Source: Mariannaea sp. PMI_226 (lineage: Eukaryota > Ascomycota > Sordariomycetes > Hypocreales > Nectriaceae). Taken from it: 64,000 nt of DNA. The first letter of the stretch is position 1. Every line of letters begins with the position of its first letter. A model generated the notes under the pieces. The model had not been told where the DNA came from and ran no database searches. It was given only the letters and a program-made list of their open reading frames with translations. This document shows positions 12,511 to 23,115 of this stretch, one piece after another. The stretch is from assembly GCA_024336345.1 (NCBI GenBank), contig JANFOG010000001.1:62001-126000 (forward strand), given 5' to 3'. The translations under genes and the position numbers were made by a program.

Positions 12511-13883
12511 TCATCCAGCAATGGGAGTCTGCCCCAGCTCCTTTGCAGCTCCAGTGGCGTGGAAGCCATCCAGGGTGACCGTGACAGCACCGGCTTGGAC
12601 AAGCTAGGTACTGGGTTAGTAATTGTTTGGCAGAGCTAGAGAAAACTTACAGCACGTGAAAGGTCATCAATAAGGTCATTGACGTCCTCAATTCCGACGC
12701 ACAGGCGGATAATATCCTCAGGCATCTTTCGCTCCATTCGTGTTTTCGCGTCAATGCTGGCGTGGCTCATCTGGCAAGGCATGCTGATCAAGCTATTGAC
12801 ACATCCAAAACTGACGCTAATTCCCCAAAGTCTAGCAGCCTCCACAATGCGCTCCGATACAGCGGTATCGCCAGTCTCGAATGAAAGGACGGCTCCAGCT
12901 CCACGGGCCATGGACCAATGCAAATCGTATTGAGGGTGAGACTTGAGGCCAGGGTACCGTACTCGGAACCCTTTAGACTCAAGAAACTCGGCAATGGCTT
13001 GCGCACTGGCTTGTTGCTTCTCCATTCGGATGGCAAGGGTCTTGATACCTCGCATGAGGAGGAAAGAGTCGTTGGGGGAGAGGCCACACCCAGTAGAGTT
13101 GATGACAAAAAATAACCTGTCGGCAAGCTGAGCGTCGTTGCAGGCCATGACACCAGCCATGATGTCGTGATGGCCCGAGAGGTACTTGGTGCCAGACTCA
13201 TAAACAATGTCAGCCCCCATATCGAGAGGATTGGCAAGCATAGGCGAGAGCATCGTGTTATCGACAACGACGAGTGCTTTTGAGTTGGCGTCATGGACGA
13301 GGCGGGCAATTGAGGGAATATCAACAATCTTGATCAAAGGGTTGGTCGGAGTCTCAAGCAGGACCATGGTAGTTTTCTCTGAGACGCGGGCCTGCACGCT
13401 CTCGACGGTAGTGGTGTCAACGTGGTGCACAACAATGCCCTGGTTCGCAGCAAGGTATGTGAGCAGACGATGACTGCCACCGTATAGGTCATCACCAGTG
13501 ATTACTTCGTCACCGGGACGAAGGAGACGGGTAATAACATCGAGAGCGCCCATACCGGAGCTCACGGCAAGGGCCCGATTTGCGTTCATGATCTTTGCGA
13601 CATGGCGTTCGAGATGGGTACGGGTAGGGTTGCCAGATCGAGTGTAGTCGTACTCCTGTTGGCCACCGCTGGCCGACGACTGCTTGAAGGTCGCGGATTG
13701 GTAAATTGGAATACTGGAAGCGCCATACTGATCTTTACTGTCAGTGTAGACAAGCTCAGTTGCCAGGGCATACTTCAGCCGACCATTGCGTGGGCTAGAG
13801 GGTGCGGGGGACGGAGGAAGGTCGTGTCCATCGAGATCAACTCGCTTCAGTGGGTTGGCAGGCTTCTCACTTGGGGACGACAT
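12511..13883 (-). CDS. Cystathionine beta-lyase (Cys/Met metabolism PLP enzyme)
   Basis: PLP enzyme that cleaves cystathionine to homocysteine, pyruvate and ammonia in transsulfuration and methionine biosynthesis (Aspergillus metG / Neurospora met-2 / yeast STR3 type). Two exons, 13883-12651 and 12603-12511, with a 47-bp intron (gtaagt...acctag with a TACTAAC-like branch site), give 441 residues. Landmarks are YDYTRSGNPTR (about 78-88), SSGMGALDV (about 108), ETPTNPL (about 177), and SGTKYLSGH with the PLP Lys near 233. The C-terminal block GCVNSLISMP...MSHAS separates beta-lyases from gamma-lyases. I chose the ATG at 13883 because the upstream in-frame ATG (14054) would add 57 unconserved residues. 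A TGAGTCA element (14240-14246) lies upstream, consistent with cross-pathway amino-acid control. Confidence 0.92.
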
Positions 13884-14239
13884 GACGGATGGGTGTTCCG
13901 AGATCAAGAGGTGGAGGGAAGAAAATGAAGGACGGGAATTTGAGTTTATCACAGCGAGCGGGATGGTGTTAACTGGGGAACCCTGCTGAGACCGGAGCTG
14001 GCGGTCGGTGGTGGCAGAGGGGCACGTAGAATGGGTGGCTTGAGGGCAAGACAATCAGAACCAGCGTCTGACAGCGAGAAGCCACGAAGTTGAGGTCCAA
14101 GTAATCTTGTAATGGAGTAACAGTACGGATATCAGTATGGGTATGGCCAATTGCTTTACCTGTACGTGGCGAATGAAGATAGATAGAAAGCAGAATGAGA
14201 AGAAGAAGTAAACTGGTGGAAGAGAAAAGCGACTGAGCC

Positions 14240-14246
14240 TGAGTCA
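14240..14246. promoter_or_regulatory. TGAGTCA (Gcn4/CPC-1/CpcA-type) element
   Basis: Perfect 7-bp match to the bZIP general amino-acid control site TGA(C/G)TCA, about 357 bp upstream of the cystathionine beta-lyase ATG. One other amino-acid biosynthetic gene here (N-acetylglutamate synthase) has the same element upstream. A 7-mer of this kind also occurs by chance, so function is inferred from context. Confidence 0.5.
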
Positions 14247-14827
14247 AAAGTCCGGGGGAGGTACGGGAATCGGGAGTCGGGGAGTCACGACCGTACATCG
14301 GCGGTGTCTGGGGAATGAAAGATTTTCCCATCCAGCAAAATGCTCCCACTACTGCCTATCTTGGGAAGTTCTACACTACTACGTACATGCTCCGGCTCCC
14401 CCTTACAGCCCTGAAGATGTGACTGAGTGCAGCGCCGGTTTGCAGGATCTCGTAGCGCCTGCAGCAGCTGCAGCGATGTCAGCCCCCTGTGGGCCGGCTC
14501 TGAGCCGCCCAACCGCCCACCGCCATTCAAGTTGGACCACCCGCCCGATCAACGGAGGGCAGGGAGGCATGGTAGAGATAACGGAGAACCTTTTCTTTAC
14601 AGGCGTGGCTTACTTGGCAAGAGGTAGTCTCCTAGCTCCCACCCCGGAAAACCTTGTGGGTCACGCCAAATGACGTGATCCGGCGCCATTGGTGATCATC
14701 CTCTTTCAAATCACTTCAACCTCAGCCCCTCGTCTAGATTGTGCCAATACGGAATGGGTTGGCGGCTTTCAGTCATCGATTGTCAAATGCCGACTGACAA
14801 AGCGGAAGTTAAGAAGAGGCCAAATAA

Positions 14828-14859
14828 CAAATAAATAAATAAATAAATAAATAAATAAA
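14828..14859. repeat. (AAAT)n microsatellite
   Basis: Tetranucleotide tract of about 7-8 AAAT units in the intergenic space upstream of the cystathionine beta-lyase gene. Confidence 0.9.
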
Positions 14860-15084
14860 ACCCTCCGCCAAGTTCGGAACCCCTTCTACGTACAGACCAC
14901 ACATGAAATAAAATGCTGCCAGTGCTTCGAGTCCTCGAAAGCTGCGTTCGCCTACCGAGAACGCTTAGTAATGGTGCGAGAATGAGCACCATAGAGACGC
15001 TGATTGGATGCCGGACGTGTGATGCAATGAGCAGGGGTTGCTTTCTCTATCAATAACTAACAAGGCAAATGGCATTACCATCGT

Positions 15085-16562
15085 CTAATCCTGTTCCTCT
15101 GCGACAAGCCCGTCCACATCTTCATACTCAGTGGTCTCTCCTCCTGACCGCCGGGACTCTGCTGCTGTTGCACTCATCTTGATTTGTCCACCTTCTCGTC
15201 CCAAAAAATCCTCGCTTCGAATACCGCGGAAATCTCTTGGATCAACCGCTGACATGGCTTGACCACTCTGCCTGTGTTGTCGCATATACTCTCGTACGGG
15301 CACCATTGCTGCGTCCCTGCACGCCTCCTTAATATCGCTGCCCGAGAGACCTGCTGTGATTTTGGCGATGTAGTCCAGATCGAAATGATCCGGATCTGTC
15401 TTTGTGTTTTGCAATACAAGCTGCAGTATCCTGCGCCGCTGCTCCTTCTCTGGTAAAGGCACGGGGAACTTCTTGGGCATTCGGCGGAGGATAGCTTCAT
15501 CAATGTCGTGAATGCGATTTGTAGCCCCCAGAACCATGATGCGAGCTGGCATACCTGACGAATTTGACGACGTAAGGCCATCCCATAGTGTCATAAACCT
15601 GCTCTTCGTTAGATGATGCATGCTTGCCATCATGTGGATCAGAAATAACGTACTCAGCCTTGACCATGCCGCTGGCTTCATGCTCTCCACTTCTGCGGGT
15701 TCCGAGAACGGCGTCAATCTCGTCAATGAAGATGATCGCAGGTTGCATTTTGCGGGCCAACGAAAAGACTGCGCGAACAATCTTGTTGGAGTCGCCATAC
15801 CACTTTTCCGTCAAAGTTGAAATATGCAGGTTGATAAAAGAGGCTCCGCTCTCATGGGCAACAGCCTTAGCCAGCATCGTCTTACCACAACCAGGTGGCC
15901 CATATAACAAAACACCAGAAGGAGCTGAAAGTAGGGGAGAGGAGTGTGAGTAGAGATGAGGCATCGTGAGGGGGTAGATAACGGATTCTTTGAGTTCCTC
16001 AATGATCGTGTCCAGGCCACCAATATCTACAATGGACATGTTCGTATAAACGCACGACTTGCAAAAAAAAAAAACAATTGGTTTCAACAGAATAGCTTAC
16101 CATCAAATCCAACAGAGATATCCTGAGGAGGTACCATCTCCAAAGCCACTAGATTTTCGTATTCATTGAGGACCAATTCCTCCGGCCGAGGCCCTCTTCT
16201 TGAATTGCCGCTATCGTCATCATATTCATCATCGGCTTGCCGGTGGCGATTCAGGCGCTCGAGGTGCGCCTTGGCCTGGCGTCTGGCCTGATCGTGTTTC
16301 TCCTTGTCGGGATCTGCCAGGTTGCTGAGGATTGGATTGAGGAATGTTCTCGCAACGTAAAGACCGGCAGTCATCTATGTCAGGTGCATCAGTAACCTGC
16401 ATCCAGCATCCAGCATCCATTATTCACGGCCACTGGCGGCGAGTCTGGAGTCTTGCTCACCATTCCAGCAAAAAGCAGTAGATCCATGGCGACATCGCCA
16501 AGCTTGCGTCGCTCCCCCATCCCAAGCATCCAGCGCAGCCACGGGGCTGACTTCTCGCTCAT
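15085..16562 (-). CDS. MSP1: Mitochondrial outer-membrane AAA ATPase Msp1 (ATAD1)
   Basis: Tail-anchored-protein extractase of the mitochondrial outer membrane and peroxisome; its hexamer pulls mislocalised proteins out of the bilayer. Four exons: 16562-16461, 16374-16101, 16026-15654 and 15598-15085. The introns are 86, 74 and 55 bp, and the product is 420 residues. An N-terminal transmembrane segment (about 24-46) spans the first intron. A charged linker follows, then the AAA core: DIGGLD at 126, Walker A GPPGCGKT at 168-175, Walker B IIFIDE with acidic pair at 227-228, and the Arg-finger region [16 protein letters not shown]. Exon 3 to 4 joins as [11 protein letters not shown]. It is divergently transcribed from the Csm1/Pcs1 gene, with 755 bp between starts. 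Identification is firm. Confidence 0.95.
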
Positions 16563-17317
16563 GAGATGGCGCTCTGCCGAGTAACGGTGATGCTGGAGGT
16601 GAGGGCGAACGTGGGGTCGGTGGATACTATGTGTGTATGTGTGTGTGTAAGGTAGCAAGAAAACAGTGTCGTGTGTCTCGGAAAGAAGTAGATGAGATGC
16701 GATCACCACATGGTGTATTGTCCAGAAACCAGGGTCAGCCGACGGACCGCGAATTGAATTGAGGCGGCGATTGATTGGCACATGTTAGGCCAGGTTTGAT
16801 ATTATTGTCGTCCAGCTCCAGTAACCGTGGCGGGTATATTGTACTTCTAGCTTCATCTTGCTGAAAGCACTTTGACCCCTAATCCTCGGATGCCAGGACT
16901 AGTTAGCAAGTACCTAGTACTCCAACCGAGCCAAAGATATGAAATAGGTCCTTCATTTCGTCTTCAATGCGGGAGCATTTTAGGCGGCAAAAAAAAGTGC
17001 ACGGGCCATTGTAGCGCTGGAATCTGGTCGTCGTAGTTGCGACCAAAGCGCCAACGGTCCAGAGCCCATTTGTTTACATTGAAGCCCTCCAAGAAACTCG
17101 GATAAAACATGTTCACCTTTCCCTCCCAGCGGCTCCCCTCACTTACCCTTGGCGCCTTGGTCATTCAACAACCGGATAGCTCACGCCACGTTAGCCAATG
17201 ATTTCCTGAAATACTTGTGCAATTGTTACTTAGTTTCCAATTACATCACCATCACTAGAATCATTGCGCAGAGTATCGTTCCTGTCGTCCATTTCTCTCT
17301 CCCCTCATCGTCCTCAA
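16563..17317. promoter_or_regulatory. Divergent promoter MSP1 / CSM1
   Basis: 755 bp between divergent starts. It contains a TG-rich microsatellite (16629-16648) and a TACCTAGTA motif (16911-16919). No gene is supported. Confidence 0.5.
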
Positions 17318-18868
17318 ATGCCACGCGCAAAAGCAACTGCGCCCCTCGCGGGGCTTGTGGGATCTGATACTGAACCCGATCTCGACGCTTTCGATTCCTT
17401 TGAGATTCAAGCTGCAAGAAATCGGCAGTCGATGAGTGTTACCAAAAAGATCCGGGGCAGACCGCTGGCCTTGAACAAGGTCGCAAAGTCAACACCAGCC
17501 ACCGGCCGACCGAGGGGAAGGCCCGCAACAAAATCAGTACTAGAAACTCCAAGAGAGTCATTTGCAGAAATACACGCTTCCAGCATATCCCGCAATACCC
17601 GACAGGCCGGCAAACAAACCCAAGATGATACGATCGAGCCCGAGGCAGTCGTTGAGCCTCTCCTTACTGCTCCTATGCAAGCGAAAAAGACCCGCGGCCG
17701 GCCCAAGCTCATTGGGAGCACTATCAAGGACGCTGTCAGCGAGGAAGCAAGTGGTGTTCCCGCCACTGCGACAAGGCCGCGGGGCCGTCCTTCTCGATTA
17801 CGCCAGGCCGCGACACCTCCAGAGGAGATACCAGAAACCCAGGGCGATGATGTAGAAATCGAGACCACTGAAGGACCTAAATCCATGGATATTAATGCAT
17901 TTACGCAACACGAAGAACCCTCACAACTTTCTACAGACCCAGCTGAGATCGCGGCCATGTATGACTCGAGCGAGGTTTCGCTTCGACGACGGCTAGGAGA
18001 CTTGACAAAAAAATACGAAAATCTCGAGGCCCGCCACAAGAGCCTTCGAGATGTTGGTGTCAAAGAGGCCGAGCAAAATTTTGATCGCCTCCGAAAACAA
18101 GCTGAAGAACGGACTGCCGGTGAGAACTACAAGGAATGTATTGTGAGAGGGGCCCGCTAACGCAATGTAGCGGCAAATAAACTCATCGCGGAGCTCAAGC
18201 AAGAACTTGCCGCTCAAACTGCCCTGGCAAGGGAGAGTGAGGGACTTCGAAGCGAACTTGAAAAAAGTGATGCCAGAACTAGCAGCTTGGAGAACGACAT
18301 GGAAGCACTCAATGGCTCTCTAGCTCAGGCACGCAACGAGGTCAAAACGCTTTCCACGAAGTTGAGTGCCTACCGCTCTGGCGAAAACAATGCTAGAGTA
18401 CCCGGGAGTGCACTCAAGTCACAGTCTGCGGCAAGCCGGACAGCGCTGGCGGAAGCGGCGCATGCTGCACAGCATGCTGCGCAAGCTAAAGAGGATCTCT
18501 ATGGGGATCTAACGGGCCTCATATTGCGAGGGCTGAAGCAGGAGGAAACTGAGGACGTATTTGACTGCATCCAGACTGGGCGCAATGGTAGTATGTTCCT
18601 CTGATGTTCGACTCGTGACGAGCAGCTAACTGACTTTCTCAACTCAGCTTTGCACTTTAAATTGGCAGTCGAGAGCGTAGACCAGGCCGATGGATATGAG
18701 GACGTGCAGTTCACCTACCGACCACAGCTGGATCCGGATCGCGATGGTGAATTGATGGATATATTGCCCGACTATCTTGTGGAGGAAATCACGTTCCCTA
18801 GGCATCAAGCGTCCAAGTTTTATGCTAGGGTGATCAAATCACTAACAGAACGCTTAGAACATGCATAA
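17318..18868 (+). CDS. PCS1: Monopolin subunit Csm1/Pcs1 with N-terminal AT-hooks
   Basis: Kinetochore/nucleolar chromosome-segregation protein; the Csm1/Pcs1 dimer clamps microtubule-attachment sites and organises rDNA. Three exons, 17318-18119, 18171-18587 and 18648-18868, with introns of 51 and 60 bp, give 479 residues. The N-terminal 160 residues hold four RGRP AT-hook cores (46-49, 66-69, 126-129, 155-158). A predicted coiled coil runs from about 215 to 370. The C-terminal globular Csm1/Pcs1 domain (from about 405 to the end, including KLAVES, FTYRP and the DYLVEEITFP block) identifies the family. The donor at 18120 (GTGAGA) was preferred to one at 18138, which would leave a 33-bp intron. 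The AT-hooks suggest direct DNA contact; whether this is general in the family I cannot tell. Confidence 0.85.
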
Positions 18869-19906
18869 TGAAGCGGTAGGCAAGGATATTGGGAGGTCGG
18901 GACGAGTGGACGAGGAGGATTATTCTTATGCTTTTGATTTGAACTGATACCCTGTGAGCTGCATTTGCTTTGTTGTTTCTCTTGTGGCTGGTAGGATAGG
19001 AATGACCACCAAGGACTGTGCAGAACATGTGTCTCTCGTCACCGTGCTCATCAAGGTTGTGTAGATGCATGACTCATTCATCCAGATTCTGGCATCAAGG
19101 ACAGGCGTAGGCGTGTTGTCAGGTGTCGATGGTTATCATTATCGTTTTTATTGTTTTATTATTATTTTTGCTATAGATGATGGGAATTCCAGATATATAT
19201 ACCTGTGGCGAAGACGGGAAAGATAGAGGATGCTGATTCGAAAGTTGCATTATTCGTGGGATGCTGGCCACTCATCACTTGGCTTCCACATGTCTAATTG
19301 CGCTCCTTCGACAGGTGTTCCAATTCAATGCCCCATAATTAACCTGTGAGGCTCCCTAAGCCTGAACCAATCATAGCCAAGCCTTCCCCGCTGCATGTCT
19401 GAGTAGCGCAGCACTGTATCTGTGGCAGGAACCGAATAAACCAGGGGCCTCGAGGAACCTCTTCGTTCCTGGCCTCCTGATTGGAAGGTATTACAGTTCC
19501 GGCCAGCTTGGTTAAGGTACTATTCACCCACCTTCGTACATGGTAGCAGCTGTGTTGCTTGGTACGAGGTACAACGCTCTGGCCACGGTTTTCCCCTTAC
19601 CAACACCAAAACAGGGGACCAGATGTGCATCTCATCAATCTTTTATCCTCCTACCACTTGTGACCAAGGAAGCCACGCGCAATTCTCCCCTCCTTATTTT
19701 AAACATTCAAAAGCGCCATGGACCTCTCCTTTTTTCATTGATTAACTCGTTCTATCCACCATTCGGCCTTCCTCCGTGCTCCCGACTTACATCCACTCCC
19801 TTGAATAACCGCCCTCCAAGTCTCTCGTTCTGTTTTGCGACGCTCAATCTAGCATCTTCAAGGGCATTTTAGCCACTTTCAACGACCTTCGATGCTGTGA
19901 GGAACC
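18869..19906. promoter_or_regulatory. Intergenic: CSM1 3' UTR and MCD4 promoter
   Basis: About 1 kb between two plus-strand genes. An ATGACTCAT palindrome lies at 19069-19077, far (about 830 bp) from the MCD4 ATG, so I do not call it a control site. An AT-rich stretch lies at about 19150-19170. No gene is supported. Confidence 0.5.
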
Positions 19907-22900
19907 ATGGCTGGCTTCAATCGCTTTGGATTCTTGGCCATTGCTGTCATCTTCCATTTAGTTTACATCTTTTCCATTTTCGACATCTATTTTGTGAGTC
20001 CCGTCGTCTCGGGCATGCGACTGCACAGCGTGCCACGCCCCCAAGGATCTAAACCACCGGCCGATCGCCTAGTGCTCTTTGTTGGTAATGCTCCTCGTTC
20101 TTTACTCGGCCCATTTCCTCGCTTATTCCTTTTGCACTTTTAGGTGACGGACTCCGTGCCGACAAGTCCTTCCAATCCTTCCCCGAACCATACCCAACAA
20201 CCGATGCAGACCTTGTTCCTCGACCGCTCGCTCCTTTCCTACGCTCCCGGATTCTCGAACACGGTACCTTTGGTGTGTCACATACCCGCGTGCCTACAGA
20301 GTCTCGGCCGGGTCATGTTGCCCTCATCGCAGGTCTTTACGAAGATGTCTCGGCCGTCGCCACTGGTTGGAAACTGAACCCGGTCGATTTCGACAGCGTC
20401 TTCAACCGCAGCCGGCACACATGGAGCTGGGGAAGCCCTGATATCTTGCCCATGTTCGAGCAAGGTGCGGTCCCAGGACGAGTCGACTCTTTTACTTATG
20501 AAGCAGGCTTTGAGGACTTCTCCAAGGACGCCACCCACCTTGATTATTGGGTTTTCGACCACGTCAAGGAGTTCTTTGCTGCTGCCGCCACCAATGAGAC
20601 ACTCAACCTCACTCTTCGCCAGAATAAAATCGTCTTTTTCCTTCACCTCCTAGGGCTCGATACGACCGGCCATGCCTACAGACCCTACTCCAAGGAATAT
20701 CTGCACAACATCAAAGTTGTGGATCAGGGCGTTAAGGAGGTGACGGAGCTCATCCAAGACTTCTACGCAGATGATCGCACTGCTTTCATTTTTACTGCTG
20801 ATCATGGAATGAGCGATTGGGGCAGTCATGGAGATGGTCATCCAAATAACACCAGGACTCCACTCATCTCCTGGGGGTCTGGTGTTGCAGGGCCGCAGGT
20901 ATACCGTGGTTCAGTTGCTCCTGGCCATGACGAATACTCTTCGGACTGGCATTTGGACCATATCAGGAGGCATGATGTCGCCCAGGCCGACGTTGCTGCT
21001 CTGATGGCTTACTTGATTGGTACCGAGTTTCCAGCCAACGGGGTTGGCCAGCTCCCTCTAAATTATCTGGCTGCTGATATTCAGGAGAAGGCTGAGGCAT
21101 CATTGGTCAATGCCCAAGTCATCCTTGAGATGTATCGTGTCAAGGAGGAAAAGAAGAAGGCCACCGAGCTCCGATATAAGCCTTACGCGTCCCTGAGTGA
21201 ACACTCCATGACTATTGAACAGCATGTTGCGCGTATTCGAACACTCATAGACAGTGGGCGATATGAAGAGGCCATCGAGGAGTCAGATGTCCTGATCACT
21301 ATTGGACTGCAGGGTCTCCGATATCTCCAGACTTACGACTGGCTTTTTTTGAGGGCGTTGATTACCATTGGGTACCTGGGATGGATGTCATATGCTGTAA
21401 CCACCGTCCTAAACCTGTATGTTGTGCAGGAGAGCATCCCCCCACAGCGCACTGTTCTTGGTGGCATCTTCTTCTCGTCCATTTTAGTCATTCTATATGC
21501 ATCCTTCGTCATTTCTCACTCCCCAGTACAGTACTATGCCTACGCATTCTTCCCCGTCATGTTCTGGGAAGATGTGTATGCTCGGCGAGGTACCCTTGCT
21601 GAGGGACGCAGAGCTTTATTTGGACACATTCAATCAGGAGGTGCTGTCGCAGCTCTTACGCTCAATTCTGTCCTCTACATTGGAGTCATCCAATCTCTGG
21701 TGAGAATCCTCAATATAAGAACACCTTAGCCTTGACTAATTGCGTGATAGGCGCTCGGATATATCCACCGCGAAATTCTGACGGTGCTGTTCATCCTAGG
21801 GGCATTCTGGCCCATCTTTAATGGCTTCTCGTTCCTTCAATCCCACATACTTCTAAGCCTTACTTGGTTCCTCTCATGCTTAGCCATGAGCACCTTTACA
21901 CTCCTTCCGGCAATGAAGGTTGAAAGCATTCCTCTTGTGTAAGTATATTTAGGAGTTGTACCTGTCATCAGATCCCAGGAACTGATCGCTTTAGTTTGGT
22001 GGGTGGTGCTCTAATGGTCCTCGTTGGCCTTGTATACTTGATATTCGAGGACTATATCCTCTCCGATTTCTCGTCACCCAAGACAAAGAGGGAACGACTT
22101 CATACCAGCAGGGCCCTCCTTGGGGTACAGGTAACCAACTCCCTTCCTCCATCCTTGTTTGAAGCCACATACGGATTTGCAGATAGAGAATGGTGTATAC
22201 GGTAAAGACTAACACGAACTTTGACAGATTGGACTTACAATCCTATCGATTCTGGTCACACGTACCAGCGCCATGTCGCTTCAGGCCAAGCAGGGGTTGC
22301 CTCGTGGCAGTCAGATTGTGGGCTGGCTTGTTCTCGTGGTTTCGTTGCTGATGCCCCTGACATATCGCCTCCAGCCTAATAAGCACTATATGCATCGATT
22401 GATCGTCATGTTCTTGACATGTGCGCCTACCTTTATCATCCTGACCATCTCATATGAAGGGCTCTTTTATGTTGCATTTAGCATCACTCTTCTCGTATGG
22501 ATTCGACTCGAGTACAGTGTTGCAGAAGCACGAACCGGGAACCTCAAAACAAAACTGGCGTTACCTCGTCCCCTTCAGCTATCTGACGGTAGAGTTGCTC
22601 TATTCTTCATGGTGTTGCTTCAATCAGCATTCTTCAGTACGGGTAACGTGGCATCCGTATCTTCATTCAGCCTGGAGAGTGTCTGTCGATTGTTACCCGT
22701 CTTTGACCCCTTTTCCCAGGGAGCTCTCTTGATACTCAAGATAATTATCCCCTTTGCCTTAATCTCAGCAAACCTAGGTGTCCTAAATATGATGCTCGGA
22801 GTCGCACCATCGGCATTGTTCATGGTTGTGCTAGCGAGCAGTGATATTCTTACCCTGTACTTCTTCTGGGTAGTGAAGGATGAAGGGTCATGGCTAGAGA

Positions 22901-23115
22901 TTGGCTCCACCATCAGTCACTTTGCTATCGCAAGTCTGTTGTGTGTTTTCGTGGCAGTACTGGAGCTGGTGAGTGCCTTCTTCATTGCCGGCATAGAGAT
23001 GAAGAGTGGACAACGGCGAGGGCAAGAAGAGGTGGACGAAGGTTCCGTAGCTAAGGTGGTGAAGCCCGTGAAAGCCCAAAAGGCGAACGGCAATGCGTCG
23101 AAGCTGAAGAACTAG
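19907..23115 (+). CDS. MCD4: GPI ethanolamine phosphate transferase 1 (Mcd4/PIG-N)
   Basis: ER enzyme that transfers ethanolamine phosphate to the first mannose of GPI precursors. Five exons: 19907-20084, 20144-21699, 21751-21938, 21995-22130 and 22228-23115. The introns are 59, 51, 56 and 97 bp, and the product is 981 residues, usual for the family. An N-terminal signal-anchor (about 5-30) is followed by the luminal phosphodiesterase domain. Its metal and active-site motifs are LFVGDGLRAD (Asp61), PTESRPGH (probable catalytic Thr near 111), GLDTTGH (Asp232, His236), FTADHGM (Asp279, His280) and GSHGDGHPNN. The C-terminal half is a PigN-type multi-span region ending in a Lys-rich tail. It lies 15 kb from BST1, another GPI-anchor enzyme. 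Identification is firm. Confidence 0.96.

Larger units (their letters stand above)
13884..15084. promoter_or_regulatory. Upstream region of cystathionine beta-lyase / 3' side of MSP1
   Basis: About 1.2 kb between two minus-strand genes. It holds the lyase promoter with a TGAGTCA site at 14240-14246, an AAAT tetranucleotide tract (14828-14859), and the 3' UTR of MSP1. No gene is supported. Confidence 0.5.

Noticed and set aside
18138..18170. 33-bp intron in the CSM1 gene
   Set aside because: Too short for a fungal intron; the GTGAGA donor at 18120 gives a 51-bp intron and keeps frame.
19069..19077. ATGACTCAT palindrome upstream of MCD4
   Set aside because: About 830 bp from the start of a gene not known for amino-acid control; expected by chance at this frequency.
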